Assembly: GCA_964547995.1 (NCBI GenBank)
Contig: CAZJRB010000040.1
Location: forward strand, 1 to 53,537
Length of the DNA: 53,537 nt
Origin: CAZJRB01 sp964547995
GTDB taxonomy: Bacteria; Planctomycetota; Planctomycetia; Pirellulales; Thermoguttaceae
Reading direction: 5' to 3'
The notes under the pieces were generated by a model. That model saw only the letters and a program-made list of their open reading frames with translations. It was not told the DNA's origin and did no database searches. The translations under genes and the position numbers were made by a program. Each line of letters opens with the position of its first letter. Position 1 is the stretch's first letter. Positions 34,317 through 42,746 of the stretch are shown piece by piece.

Positions 34317-34598
34317 ACAAAGCCGCGACCAGTGGTCGCGGGAACCCCTGGTAAAGTTTCCCAACTCATCCTGTTTCGCGGCGGAGATTGTGGCGTCGGC
34401 TTTTTTGTTCCGCAAACCCTGGCCCCGCTTCTCCGCGACCAGTGAGGCTGTGACTTTTTGTAGGGAACGCCCTCTGTGGCGTTCCGAAACCCGGAAAACA
34501 CGCTCGTTGCTGCTTCCCGGAACGCCACAGAGGGCGTTCCCTACAGACTGAACGTGTCAAACGCCAAAAAGTCACAGCCTCAGTGGTCGCGGCTTTGC
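34317..34598. repeat. Palindromic repeat pair, one copy interrupted by a 136-bp element
   Basis: The sequence acaaagccgcgaccagtggt (34317-34342 in full) has an inverted partner, ccgcgaccagtg...gtcgcggctttg. This partner starts at 34433 and continues after an insertion at 34586. Without the insertion, the layout resembles the element at 3975-4138: self-palindromic arms with about 90 bp between them. Confidence 0.8.
34440..34585. mobile_element. MITE-like element with perfect terminal inverted repeats and CAGTG target duplication
   Basis: The 136-bp body (34445-34580) begins aggctgtgactttttg and ends with its exact reverse complement. It is bordered by CAGTG on both sides (34440-34444 and 34581-34585). 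Removing the element and one CAGTG restores the uninterrupted palindrome ccgcgaccagtggtcgcgg. Within it, 34461-34486 and 34518-34543 are a further perfect 26-bp inverted repeat (tagggaacgccctctgtggc...). It carries no coding frame, so any mobility would need a transposase from elsewhere. Confidence 0.85.
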
Positions 34599-34833
34599 AG
34601 GAAAGTGTTCCGAACATTACGATAGGACCGCGGACGGCACACGGAGTGTGCCTGCTACTTTTCTTGCGTAAAGACAGCCCGAGCGGAAGAGCCGGGGACG
34701 CCTGGACCTACTCGACGACGGCACGATCGGGTCGAGCAAAAATCAGTGCGACGCCTCTTGGCGGACAGCACATCCCCGGTCTTCCGGCCCGGACTATCGA
34801 CAGAGGTTCTTCAAAAAACAAAAACAATTTTCC

Positions 34834-34992
34834 CCAGGCCCGTCCTGCGGAGAAAACGCGAAACCGAACGGATACCGGTTTTCCAGGTCCACGGAATCGA
34901 TGGGCATCCGTCTTGTTGTTCCCGTGCTTCTGGGCACCCTCCTTTCTTGGTTTTGTCTGGAGTTGTGCGTTTTCTCCGTAGGACAGGCCTGG
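34834..34992. repeat. Inverted repeat with 26-bp arms upstream of the histidine kinase
   Basis: The arms 34834-34859 (ccaggcccgtcctgcggaga...) and 34967-34992 match in 24 of 26 positions as reverse complements, 107 bp apart. The gap 34292-35261 (970 bp) contains this, the nested element and no supportable gene. Confidence 0.75.
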
Positions 34993-35261
34993 AGAGAGGT
35001 TGTCTCGCGGGAGAGGTCCACTACTCAGCGAGACTGCATTTCCCATGCCAATCGCTTCTGGGGTAACCGTACGGCGGGGTTTCTGTTAGTATGAATCTGC
35101 TGTGGAACCCGCCAATCAGGGTTCCCGCAACAGAAACTGGCATAAGGGTGCTTGCAGCGATTTTATGTTTCGCAACTCGCCGGCGTGTCGGTCGTTTCGA
35201 CACGTCTGTCGAAGATTGCGACGGGTAACCTCCAGCGATAATCAATCCAAGAAAGATATCC

Positions 35262-36665
35262 ATGCGGTGGCCCATCCGAATTCAGTTGACCCTGCCGATG
35301 CTCTCGATCGTTGTGCTGACGATTGTGCTGGTCAGCGGGGCAGTCGCGTGGTGGCAGGCGGCGCGGGCACGCGCACGCCAGCAGCGCAATCTGGGCCGCA
35401 CGGTCGATACGCTCACCCACGGCTCGTTCCCGTTGACCGAAAGCGTCTTGGAGCAGATGAGCGGTCTCTCCGACGCCGAGTTCGTTCTGCTCGACTCGCA
35501 GGGCGAGGTCCAAGGCAGCACGCTGCTGCTTGCGGACGACGGGTGGGAGCCGATTCGGCGTCTGCGTCTGCGGCAGCCCTCGGAGCGGTTCTCGGCTTCT
35601 TCGCCGATCGAGCTTGCCGGGCGAACCTACTTTTGCGATCGGGTGCCGGTGGCCCGCCGGCTCGCTTCCGGCCGGACCGCCTCGCTGGTGGTGCTTTATC
35701 CGGAGGACCGCTGGTGGGCGACAATCACCCAGGCCGCGCTGCCGGTGCTGGGAGCGGGGGCCGTTATGGCGATCGTGGTCATGCTGGTAACCGCCGTGCT
35801 GGCGCAGCGGATCGTCCGGCCGATCCGGCGGCTGGGCGATCAGGCGGCCGCGGTGGCCGACGGCGATTTCACACCCGTCGCCGTTTCGAGCCGCGACGAC
35901 GAAATCCGCGATCTGGCCGTCTCGATCAACAGCATGACCGAGAAGCTCAGCCGGTACGAGAGCGAAGTCCGCCGCAGCGAACGGCTGCGCACGCTCGGGC
36001 AGCTCGGCGCAGGTATGGCCCACCAGTTGCGGAACGCCGCGGCGGGGGCTTCCATGGCGATCGAACTGCACGGCCGCGAGTGCCCCGTGGCCGGCGATTC
36101 CGAATCGATCGACGTCGCCGCGCGGCAATTGAAGCTCATGGAGTCGTACCTGCAACGTTTCCTCACGCTGGGCCGTTCGCGACCGGCGCCGCACGAGAAG
36201 GTCTGCTTGCAGGAAGTGGTCGACGACGTTGCCGAGTTGGTGGGGCCGGCCTGCAAACACGCGAAGATCGAGCTTGTGCTCGAGAAACCGGCCGAGCCGA
36301 TCCACGTTCAGGGCGACGGCGAATCGTTGCGGCAGTTGTTGGTCAACATCGTTCTCAACGCGGTCGAAGCGGCCGAGCGCCATAGCGAGACGGCCGCCCG
36401 AGGCGACTCGCCCGGCCGGGTGATCGTCGAACTGGAAAAGACCCACCCGAGTGCCGTATTGCGGGTGCTCGATACGGGGCCCGGCCCCGCCGCCGAAGCG
36501 AAGGACCAGCTCTTCGAACCGTTTATCACCGAGAAGCCCGACGGCACCGGATTGGGTCTCTACGTCGCCCGCCAGATCGCCGAAGCCCACGACGGTACGA
36601 TCAACTGGCACCGACGGGGGGAGATGACGTGTTTCGTAGTGGAACTCCCGGCGAGCCGCGGATAG
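35262..36665 (+). CDS. Membrane sensor histidine kinase (HAMP, HisKA, HATPase)
   Basis: This 467-residue kinase has a first transmembrane helix (residues about 11-31) and a periplasmic sensor region of about 120 residues. A second helix follows (about 158-180), then a HAMP domain (RIVRPIRRLGDQAAAVADGD). The H-box GMAHQLRNAA places the phospho-acceptor at about His254, with Gln where the family has Glu (HE-x-x-N). The ATPase domain has the N-box NIVLNAVEAAE, DTGPGP and LFEPFITEKPDGTGLGLYV. No response regulator lies beside it, so its partner is elsewhere. Eight bp separate its stop from the convergent ketosynthase gene. The signal is unknown. Confidence 0.93.
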   Translation: MRWPIRIQLTLPMLSIVVLTIVLVSGAVAWWQAARARARQQRNLGRTVDTLTHGSFPLTESVLEQMSGLSDAEFVLLDSQGEVQGSTLLLADDGWEPIRRLRLRQPSERFSASSPIELAGRTYFCDRVPVARRLASGRTASLVVLYPEDRWWATITQAALPVLGAGAVMAIVVMLVTAVLAQRIVRPIRRLGDQAAAVADGDFTPVAVSSRDDEIRDLAVSINSMTEKLSRYESEVRRSERLRTLGQLGAGMAHQLRNAAAGASMAIELHGRECPVAGDSESIDVAARQLKLMESYLQRFLTLGRSRPAPHEKVCLQEVVDDVAELVGPACKHAKIELVLEKPAEPIHVQGDGESLRQLLVNIVLNAVEAAERHSETAARGDSPGRVIVELEKTHPSAVLRVLDTGPGPAAEAKDQLFEPFITEKPDGTGLGLYVARQIAEAHDGTINWHRRGEMTCFVVELPASRG

Positions 36666-36672
36666 CATCCCG

Positions 36673-37944
36673 CTATTTCGAAATGACAATCGCCATCGCC
36701 TGACCGAAGGGAGTGTGGTTCAGGAGCATTGCGGTCGGTTTTTCGATCTTCATGGGGCGGTCGCGGATGACGTTGACCGGGCAGGCGGGATCGGGGGTTT
36801 CGTAGTTGAGTGTGTGCGGGACCTGCCCCCGCCCGATCGCGAGAACGCTGACGGCCATTTCGACGGCGCCGCTTCCGGCGCCGAGGTGTCCGAAGAAGCT
36901 CTTCGGGGCGGTGACGGGCACGTCGCCCAGGGTGTCGCGAATGGCCGCCGCTTCGATGCGGTCGCCGTGGATGGTGCCGGCGCCGTGGGCGTTGACGTGT
37001 CCGATGTCGGCGGGTTCAAGGCCGGCATCGGCCAGCGCGCCGGTGATGGCATGACGGATGGCATCTCCTCGCAGCGGTTGTCCGTTGCGGATCGGCTCGA
37101 ACGTGCTGGCATATCCCAGGATGCTTGCCAGGACGGCGGCGCCGCGTGCTTCGGCATGGCGCCGGGTTTCGAGGACAAACGCGCCGGCGCCTTCGCCGCC
37201 GACCATGCCGTCGCGATCGGCGTCGAACGGCCGACAGGCGCCGGCCGGGTTGTCGTAGCGCTCGGACATTCCGAACGTGCGGTAACGGGCCCAGAACGTG
37301 GGGTTGATATGGGTGCCGCCACCGCCGGCTATCATTGCGTCGGCTGCGTTGCGTTCGATAACTCGGACCGCCTCGGCCACCGCCGAGAGGCTGGAGACGT
37401 CGCCGAGCGTAAGCGAGTTGTTGGGGCCCCGGGCATCCTGGGCGATGCCGATGTGGCAGGCCGGCATGTTCGGGAGGTATTTCAGCATCCAAAGCGGATA
37501 CATTTCGGCCATGGCCGTTTCACCCCAACGGTCGAAGTTGAATTTCCCGTCCGTGATGCAACCGCGGTAGACGTCGACCAGTTCGGACAGCTCGCAGGCG
37601 ATCAATTCGGAACCAAAGACGATCCCGAGCCGCTCGGGGTCGATTGCCCGATCGTGGAATCCCGCCTCGGCGCAGGCCAGGTCGGCGGCCGTGAACGCGA
37701 GTTGGATGTCGCGGCTCATCACTTTGAGGCTTTTTCGAGGGCGGACGTACTGCTTGGGGTCGAAATCGTCGATGCTGGCTCCCACCGGGACCGCAGCGTC
37801 TCGATCGTAGAGATCGCCGTAGCACTCGAGGCGGCCCACGCCGCTTCGTCCCTCGGAGAGCGAGGCCCAAAAATCCTCGGTCTCGATGCCGATCGGGCTG
37901 GCAACCCCGGTTCCGGTGATAACGATTTCCTGTTTCGGCGCCAT
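36673..37944 (-). CDS. FabF-like beta-ketoacyl synthase lacking the catalytic cysteine
   Basis: This 423-residue protein has the complete two-half thiolase fold of FabF-type ketosynthases: IVITGTGVASPIG at the start, NAHGAGTIHGDRIE with His320, and KSFFGHLGAGSGA with Lys348 and His353. The segment that should carry the nucleophile reads GPNNSLTLGDVSS, which aligns with GPN-x5-C of FabF and places Asp182 where Cys is expected. It therefore cannot form the usual acyl-thioester. Chain-length factors and decarboxylating ketosynthases also lack this Cys. It follows the GNAT-like gene on the same strand, with 108 bp between. The function is unknown, but a role in fatty-acid or polyketide chemistry is likely. 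Confidence 0.9.
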   Translation of the reverse strand: MAPKQEIVITGTGVASPIGIETEDFWASLSEGRSGVGRLECYGDLYDRDAAVPVGASIDDFDPKQYVRPRKSLKVMSRDIQLAFTAADLACAEAGFHDRAIDPERLGIVFGSELIACELSELVDVYRGCITDGKFNFDRWGETAMAEMYPLWMLKYLPNMPACHIGIAQDARGPNNSLTLGDVSSLSAVAEAVRVIERNAADAMIAGGGGTHINPTFWARYRTFGMSERYDNPAGACRPFDADRDGMVGGEGAGAFVLETRRHAEARGAAVLASILGYASTFEPIRNGQPLRGDAIRHAITGALADAGLEPADIGHVNAHGAGTIHGDRIEAAAIRDTLGDVPVTAPKSFFGHLGAGSGAVEMAVSVLAIGRGQVPHTLNYETPDPACPVNVIRDRPMKIEKPTAMLLNHTPFGQAMAIVISK

Positions 37945-38014
37945 GCTCTACAACCTGCGGTGCGGGCAAGAATCCTCAACCATCAATCCTAGCTTTGCCT
38001 TCCCGACCCTGCAA

Positions 38015-38049
38015 GGGGGAACGGGAGAGCGGGGAAACGGGGGAGCGGG
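38015..38049 (+). other. G-quadruplex motif between the GNAT-like and ketosynthase genes
   Basis: Five runs of three or more G (38015-38019, 38023-38025, 38031-38034, 38039-38043, 38047-38049) are separated by loops of three to five bases on the plus strand, directly after the stop of the GNAT-like gene. The mRNA of that strand pair would be C-rich. Confidence 0.6.
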
Positions 38050-38052
38050 AGA

Positions 38053-40437
38053 CTACCTGCCGATGGGCTTTTCGTAGATTCTGTAGGTCTTGTGTCGCCT
38101 CCCGCCGACGGCTTCGATGGTGCGGTTGACCAGGTAGTTGTTCTCGTCGGTCCAACCGAGTTCCGCGCCGGTGTAGCCGAGCACGTTTTTTCCGAAGTCA
38201 AGTGTTTCGAGGATCAACAATTCGGCGATTCCACGGCGGCGGTATTCTTCGAGGACATTGAGGACGACCATTCGGGCGGTCTTGACACGCCGCATGCGCC
38301 GAGCCAGCCGGACCAACCCGATTGGGAAACCGCAGGTTGTCAGGCGGCCGTTGAGTGGGCGAATGGCCTCGTTGAGGTCGGGCAGGGTGATCGAGCCACC
38401 GACCGGATTGCCGTCGATCTCGGCCAGAAGGATGAGTTGAGGAACGGCGATCTGCGAGAGGCGTTTTGCCAGGTAGTGGAACTCGGCGTCCGTGAGCTTG
38501 ACGAAGCCCCAGTGTTTGCACATCGATTGGTTGTAGAGTTCCTGGAGGTGTTGCACCTCGGTGGCGAATTCCTTTTTGCGAAACGGCCGGACGGTCACCC
38601 CGCCGCGCTTGGCCAGCCGCTCGGCCCTGCGGCGCCACTTGGTGAGCATGTCGTGTGGATCGTCGAACCACCAGGCGTACAGGTCCTTGATCTTGGTCAG
38701 TCCCCACGATTGGAGCAAGCCGGCATAGTAAGGGCGATGATGGTTCATGATGACGCGGGGCGGCGTGTCGAACCCGTTGACCAGCAATCCGCAAGGGTAG
38801 TTGGTCGAGTAGTCGATCGGTCCCATGATGGCCGAGCGCCCGCGCCGACGAAGCCAATCGGCGGCGGCATCCAACAAGGCGCCGGCCGATTCTTCGTCGT
38901 CGAAGCACTCGAACATCCCGAAGCAACCCACGTTCGCGTTGTTCTGCTCATTGTAACGCGGGTCGTCGCTGGCGAGGATTCGTCCGACCGGCGTACCGCC
39001 TCGCGTGGCAAGAAACAGCGTTGCGTCGCCGTGCTTGTAGAACGGGTGCTTTTTGGAATTCAGAAATTCCTTGATATCGGTCAACAGCGGCGGAACCCAT
39101 TGCGGGTCCTCGGCGTAGATTTGCCACGGGAGTCGAATGAAGCGTTCGAGGTCGGCCCGCGTGCGGACTCCGTGTACTTCAAGCGTTCCCTTGGGGGGCG
39201 GCGTCGCGCGAACAACGAGGGGCCGGCGTCCGGGCGCGGTGATTGCGGTTCTCTCTTGCGGCTCAGTCTTGTCCGCCGTTCCGCTTTCGGACAACGCGTC
39301 CTCTCGGGGTTGTTCGTAATCCAGGTCGTACAGGCGGTAGGTCTTAATCCGCTTCGCGCCGCCTTTTTCCAGGCTTCCCTTGGACAGGGCGTTGGATTCC
39401 ATCACCCAGGAAAATTCGGCTTCCTCGAGGTCCCATTTCAGGGCCATCGGAACCAGTCCGTGCATCAGACAGAGTCCCATCCCCAACCGCTGGTACTCGG
39501 GGATCACGTTGGTGCTGATCAGGCGGATTTTCTTGATCGCTTTCTTATTGCGCAGCAATCGCAGGAAGCCGAAGGGGAACAGGCGGCCGTCGATTTGCCG
39601 GATGCGCGGGTTGTAGTCGGGCATGCCGAAGCACGCGCCGATCATTTTCCCGTCAATCTCGGCTCCCACGGCCAGTTGCGGCACGATCAGGTGGCGGAGT
39701 CCCCGGGCAATGTGCGACACCTCGGCCTTCGACATCGGCACAAACCCCCAGGAGTTGACCAGCGAGCGATTGTAAATCGACAAGAACGCTTCCACGTCTC
39801 TCAGAAAATGGGAGGTATCCAGCGGGCGCAAGCAGACACCGTAATGCTCGATGATCTGCTCGGCGACCGGTTTCAGCTTCGCCTGGATCTTCGGCAGCAT
39901 TTCCCGGCGTCCCCAATAAGCGTACAAGTCCTGCGTCTTGCGGAAGCCATAACCTTCGATCAGCCGGACGTAGTACGACGGGTTGTAGGTCATCATGAAG
40001 GTAGGCGGGGAGTCGAACCCGTCGATCAACAAACCCAACTCGTAGGTCTGCGACGGGTTGACCGGCCCGCGCAGACGGTGGATGTCCTGGTCGGCAAGCC
40101 ACCCGGCCACTGCGTCGAACAAGGCGTTGGCCGCCTGCTGATCGTCCACACACTCGAAGAATCCAAAAAACCCGCGACGTTCCCGGTGGTATTGGTTGTG
40201 GCCGTGATTGAGTATCGCCGCGATCCGGCCACAGACCTCCCGGCCGCGGAAGGCCAGAAACGTCTGGCAGCAGTTCCTTTCGTAGAATGGATGGGGACGG
40301 TAACCGACCAACTCCTTCTGATTGCCCCGCAGCGGAGGGATCCAGTTCGGGTCGTTCCGGTACAAGGTCCAAGGAAACTGCAAGAATTGCTTCCGTTGGC
40401 GACGCGTGACTACTCGTCTAACAGTTACTTCGGACAT
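38053..40437 (-). CDS. Tandem-duplicated GNAT-like protein (two fused copies)
   Basis: This 794-residue protein consists of two homologous halves of about 375 residues joined by a linker rich in Pro, Arg and Thr. Half 1 has FLQFPWTLYRNDPNWIPPLR, FFGFFECVDDQQAANALFDA and EYQRLGMGLCLMHG; half 2 has FIRLPWQIYAEDPQWVPPLL, CFGMFECFDDEESAGALLDA and EYRRRGIAELLILE. Each half ends KTYRLYD / KTYRIYE. The family is usually about 380 residues and carries a GNAT-type acyl-CoA pocket, so this is a whole-protein fusion. ATG 40437 is used although the frame continues to 40761. It precedes the Cys-less ketosynthase and may share its acyl-chain pathway. The substrate is unknown. Confidence 0.88.
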   Translation of the reverse strand: MSEVTVRRVVTRRQRKQFLQFPWTLYRNDPNWIPPLRGNQKELVGYRPHPFYERNCCQTFLAFRGREVCGRIAAILNHGHNQYHRERRGFFGFFECVDDQQAANALFDAVAGWLADQDIHRLRGPVNPSQTYELGLLIDGFDSPPTFMMTYNPSYYVRLIEGYGFRKTQDLYAYWGRREMLPKIQAKLKPVAEQIIEHYGVCLRPLDTSHFLRDVEAFLSIYNRSLVNSWGFVPMSKAEVSHIARGLRHLIVPQLAVGAEIDGKMIGACFGMPDYNPRIRQIDGRLFPFGFLRLLRNKKAIKKIRLISTNVIPEYQRLGMGLCLMHGLVPMALKWDLEEAEFSWVMESNALSKGSLEKGGAKRIKTYRLYDLDYEQPREDALSESGTADKTEPQERTAITAPGRRPLVVRATPPPKGTLEVHGVRTRADLERFIRLPWQIYAEDPQWVPPLLTDIKEFLNSKKHPFYKHGDATLFLATRGGTPVGRILASDDPRYNEQNNANVGCFGMFECFDDEESAGALLDAAADWLRRRGRSAIMGPIDYSTNYPCGLLVNGFDTPPRVIMNHHRPYYAGLLQSWGLTKIKDLYAWWFDDPHDMLTKWRRRAERLAKRGGVTVRPFRKKEFATEVQHLQELYNQSMCKHWGFVKLTDAEFHYLAKRLSQIAVPQLILLAEIDGNPVGGSITLPDLNEAIRPLNGRLTTCGFPIGLVRLARRMRRVKTARMVVLNVLEEYRRRGIAELLILETLDFGKNVLGYTGAELGWTDENNYLVNRTIEAVGGRRHKTYRIYEKPIGR

Positions 40438-40712
40438 GGTAACCGGCCGGCAGGCCTCCTGAGCCGCGCAAGGGGAGGGTTTCGCATCAGTAGAATCCAA
40501 GCCACCAACCCGCTGGAGGGGCGTGCTCGCAAACTTGTCAATCCTGTTTCCAGACACAATCACCTCGCTGTAAACAATATTCGCCCTGTTTCCCCAGGTA
40601 AGGCCAACCAAAACGCCAACGGGGCCCACTTCGGGGAGACCTGCCTGGTACGGCACCCACGAATAATCCGGGTTAGATAAACGTTCGCGACGTTTTCCAG
40701 CGACCAGGGTTG

Positions 40713-40740
40713 TTGACACTGGAAACGGGTCCGTTCTAAT
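40713..40740 (+). promoter_or_regulatory. Putative sigma70-type promoter for the FkbM/SDR pair
   Basis: TTGACA (40713-40718) and TCTAAT (40735-40740) are spaced by 16 bp, 90 bp ahead of the FkbM-like gene. The 392-bp gap 40438-40829 separates the divergent genes; I see no other gene or clear minus-strand promoter in it. Confidence 0.6.
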
Positions 40741-40829
40741 GGGGGCCAAAGGGCAGCGCAACCCGGGTTATTGAGAAGCATTTTCGGCAAGGCCCGCACC
40801 GTGGCCTCGCACCCCCCCAGGAGAACTGC

Positions 40830-41663
40830 ATGGTGACCGGCGAATCAGGAGGACTTGCCGAACGGCTGGCACCCAAGGGGCGCGTCCGGCAGGACGAGAC
40901 CAAAGACGGCCCCTTTGCCCGCCAGATCGCACTTTCCAACGGACTGACGTTCTATCTCGCTTCCCGCCGAATGCTGGGCGCGATCAAGTTTCTGCGCAAG
41001 GAGATTTTCGGCCGCCAACGCTACTATCGCTCGGGGTTCGAGATTCGCCCTGAGGATACGATTATCGATATCGGGGCGAATATGGGGATGTTCGTGATGT
41101 GGGCGGCGCCCCAGGCTCCCCGAGGACGCATCGTCGCCATTGAACCGATGGACGTGGTCGACAGCATGGACCTGAACGTCCGGCTCAATGACCTGAAGAA
41201 CGTCACCGTGCTCCAGGCCGCCGTCGGCAAGGACGGCGAAGAGCTGGAGTTCATCGACTATCCGGGCTTCAACATTGTCTCCCACAAGATCGGGGTTCGG
41301 CCGGCCTGGACCACCCGGCTACTGATCGGCCTGCTGTTCTTCAGGTATCGGGCGGATCCGGTGCGGATGAAAGCGCCTTGCGTGTCGCTGGGAACGATCA
41401 TGGATGATCTCGACCTTCAGACGGTCAACTACCTGAAGATCGACTGCGAGGGAGGCGAGTACGAAATTTTCAGAAACCTCGCTCCCGAGCATTGGCAGCG
41501 GATCGAACGAATCGCCATGGAATTCCACGAACTCGAACCCGGTAACCGCTATTCCGAATTGGTCTCGCTGATGGAATCGCACGGTTTTCACGTCGAGGTC
41601 CGCAAACCGTTGTTGGACTATTACTTCATGAAGTTCGGCGAGCTTTGGGCGCGTCGACTCTGA
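40830..41663 (+). CDS. FkbM family methyltransferase
   Basis: This 277-residue SAM-dependent methyltransferase has IIDIGANMGMFVMWAA (about 78-93) as motif I, GRIVAIEPMDVVDSMDLNV as motif II, and VNYLKIDCEGGEYEIF in the place typical of FkbM proteins, where the acidic residues act. The N-terminal 60 residues are basic and form no signal peptide, so it is cytoplasmic. FkbM proteins methylate hydroxyls of sugars, lipids or polyketides. The ATG at 40830 follows ccaggagaac. It is followed after 17 bp by an extended SDR, so the two are probably co-transcribed. The substrate is unknown. Confidence 0.92.
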   Translation: MVTGESGGLAERLAPKGRVRQDETKDGPFARQIALSNGLTFYLASRRMLGAIKFLRKEIFGRQRYYRSGFEIRPEDTIIDIGANMGMFVMWAAPQAPRGRIVAIEPMDVVDSMDLNVRLNDLKNVTVLQAAVGKDGEELEFIDYPGFNIVSHKIGVRPAWTTRLLIGLLFFRYRADPVRMKAPCVSLGTIMDDLDLQTVNYLKIDCEGGEYEIFRNLAPEHWQRIERIAMEFHELEPGNRYSELVSLMESHGFHVEVRKPLLDYYFMKFGELWARRL

Positions 41664-41680
41664 CCTTTCTCCTCGGACTC

Positions 41681-42709
41681 ATGGCCAAAATCCTGGTTAC
41701 CGGCGCAAATGGATTTGTCGGATCGCAATTGATCCGGACGTTGATAGCGCGGGGGGATGACGTCACCTGCCTTGTCCGCCGGACTTCGTCGCTGGAAATG
41801 ATCGAGACGCTCGACGTAAATCTGGCGTACGGTGACGTAACCGACCGCAGCAGCGTGCTCTCGGCAATCGCCGGTACGGAACTCGTCTATCACGTGGCGG
41901 GGTGTACCAGGGCGGTTCGCGCGGAGGAGTATTATCGGGTAAACGGATATGGAACGGGCAACGTGCTTTGGGCTTGTGCCCGGCAGACAACGCCGCCGGC
42001 CGTTGTCATGGTTTCGTCCTTGACGGCGGCGGGACTGGCGGTGAATGGACGAACGGGGCGAATGCGGACGGAATTGGACCCGCCGAAGCCCGTCTCGCAC
42101 TACGGCCGCAGCAAGCGGCTGGGAGAACGCGTGGCCGAACAGTTCGCCGGACAGGTACCCGTCACCATCGTTCGCCCGCCGATCATCCTCGGCGAAGGGG
42201 ATCGGTTGGGGCTCGCCGTGTTCTGGGCAATCGACCGGTTCCGCATCCACATGTCGCCGGGAATCGCCCGGTATCGGTTCTCCGTGATCCATGTCGCCGA
42301 CCTGGCCCGGTTGCTGATCCTGGTGGCCGGGCGCGGCAAGCGACTGCCTGCGCCGGAAGACCGCGATGCCTCGCCGGCACAAGGATATTACTTCGCCGCC
42401 GCCGAGGAGCATCCCAACTACGCCGATCTCGGCCGCATGATCGGCCGGGCGCTCGGGCATCGTCTCGTGTACAGCCTGTACATCTCGACGCCGCTGGTCT
42501 GGATGGTGTCGGGCGTATTTGAAGCAGCAGGGCGAGCCCGCGGCCGGCCGTTTTACCTGAACCTCGACAAGACCCGCGAAGTGACCGCCGGTTCCTGGGT
42601 CTGCTCGCCGCAGCGGGCGGTCGACGAGTTGGGCTTCGCCGTCGGCGCCCCTTTGACCGAAAGGTTGCGCCAGACGGCCGAGTGGTATCGAAAGCACGGG
42701 TGGCTGTGA
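41681..42709 (+). CDS. NAD-dependent extended SDR (epimerase/dehydratase)
   Basis: This 342-residue extended short-chain dehydrogenase/reductase begins MAKILVTGANGFVGSQLIRT with the G-x-x-G-F-V-G nucleotide loop. VSSLTAAG at about 111-118 supplies the Ser, and SHYGRSKRLGE the Tyr141 and Lys145 of the catalytic triad. Such enzymes modify nucleotide sugars or act as sterol/isoprenoid and sphingoid-base reductases. The start at 41681 is chosen because it begins the Rossmann motif; an upstream in-frame ATG adds 12 residues without sense. It is downstream of the FkbM gene. It converges with the membrane protein gene that follows (stops 37 bp apart). Confidence 0.9.
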   Translation: MAKILVTGANGFVGSQLIRTLIARGDDVTCLVRRTSSLEMIETLDVNLAYGDVTDRSSVLSAIAGTELVYHVAGCTRAVRAEEYYRVNGYGTGNVLWACARQTTPPAVVMVSSLTAAGLAVNGRTGRMRTELDPPKPVSHYGRSKRLGERVAEQFAGQVPVTIVRPPIILGEGDRLGLAVFWAIDRFRIHMSPGIARYRFSVIHVADLARLLILVAGRGKRLPAPEDRDASPAQGYYFAAAEEHPNYADLGRMIGRALGHRLVYSLYISTPLVWMVSGVFEAAGRARGRPFYLNLDKTREVTAGSWVCSPQRAVDELGFAVGAPLTERLRQTAEWYRKHGWL

Positions 42710-42746
42710 AAAGGAAAGATTCGACAAGGGATCCTTGAAACGCCCT

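Noticed and set aside
34603..35261. Short hydrophobic plus-strand frames around 34900
   Set aside because: They have no ribosome-binding site, lie within an inverted repeat and look like chance frames.
38092..40680. Open frame of about 860 codons on the plus strand
   Set aside because: It is the mirror of the tandem GNAT-like gene, whose duplicated motifs make the minus strand the coding one.
40438..40761. N-terminal extension of the GNAT-like protein
   Set aside because: It has no similarity to the second half of the protein, which begins with the same motif as residue 1 of the chosen start.
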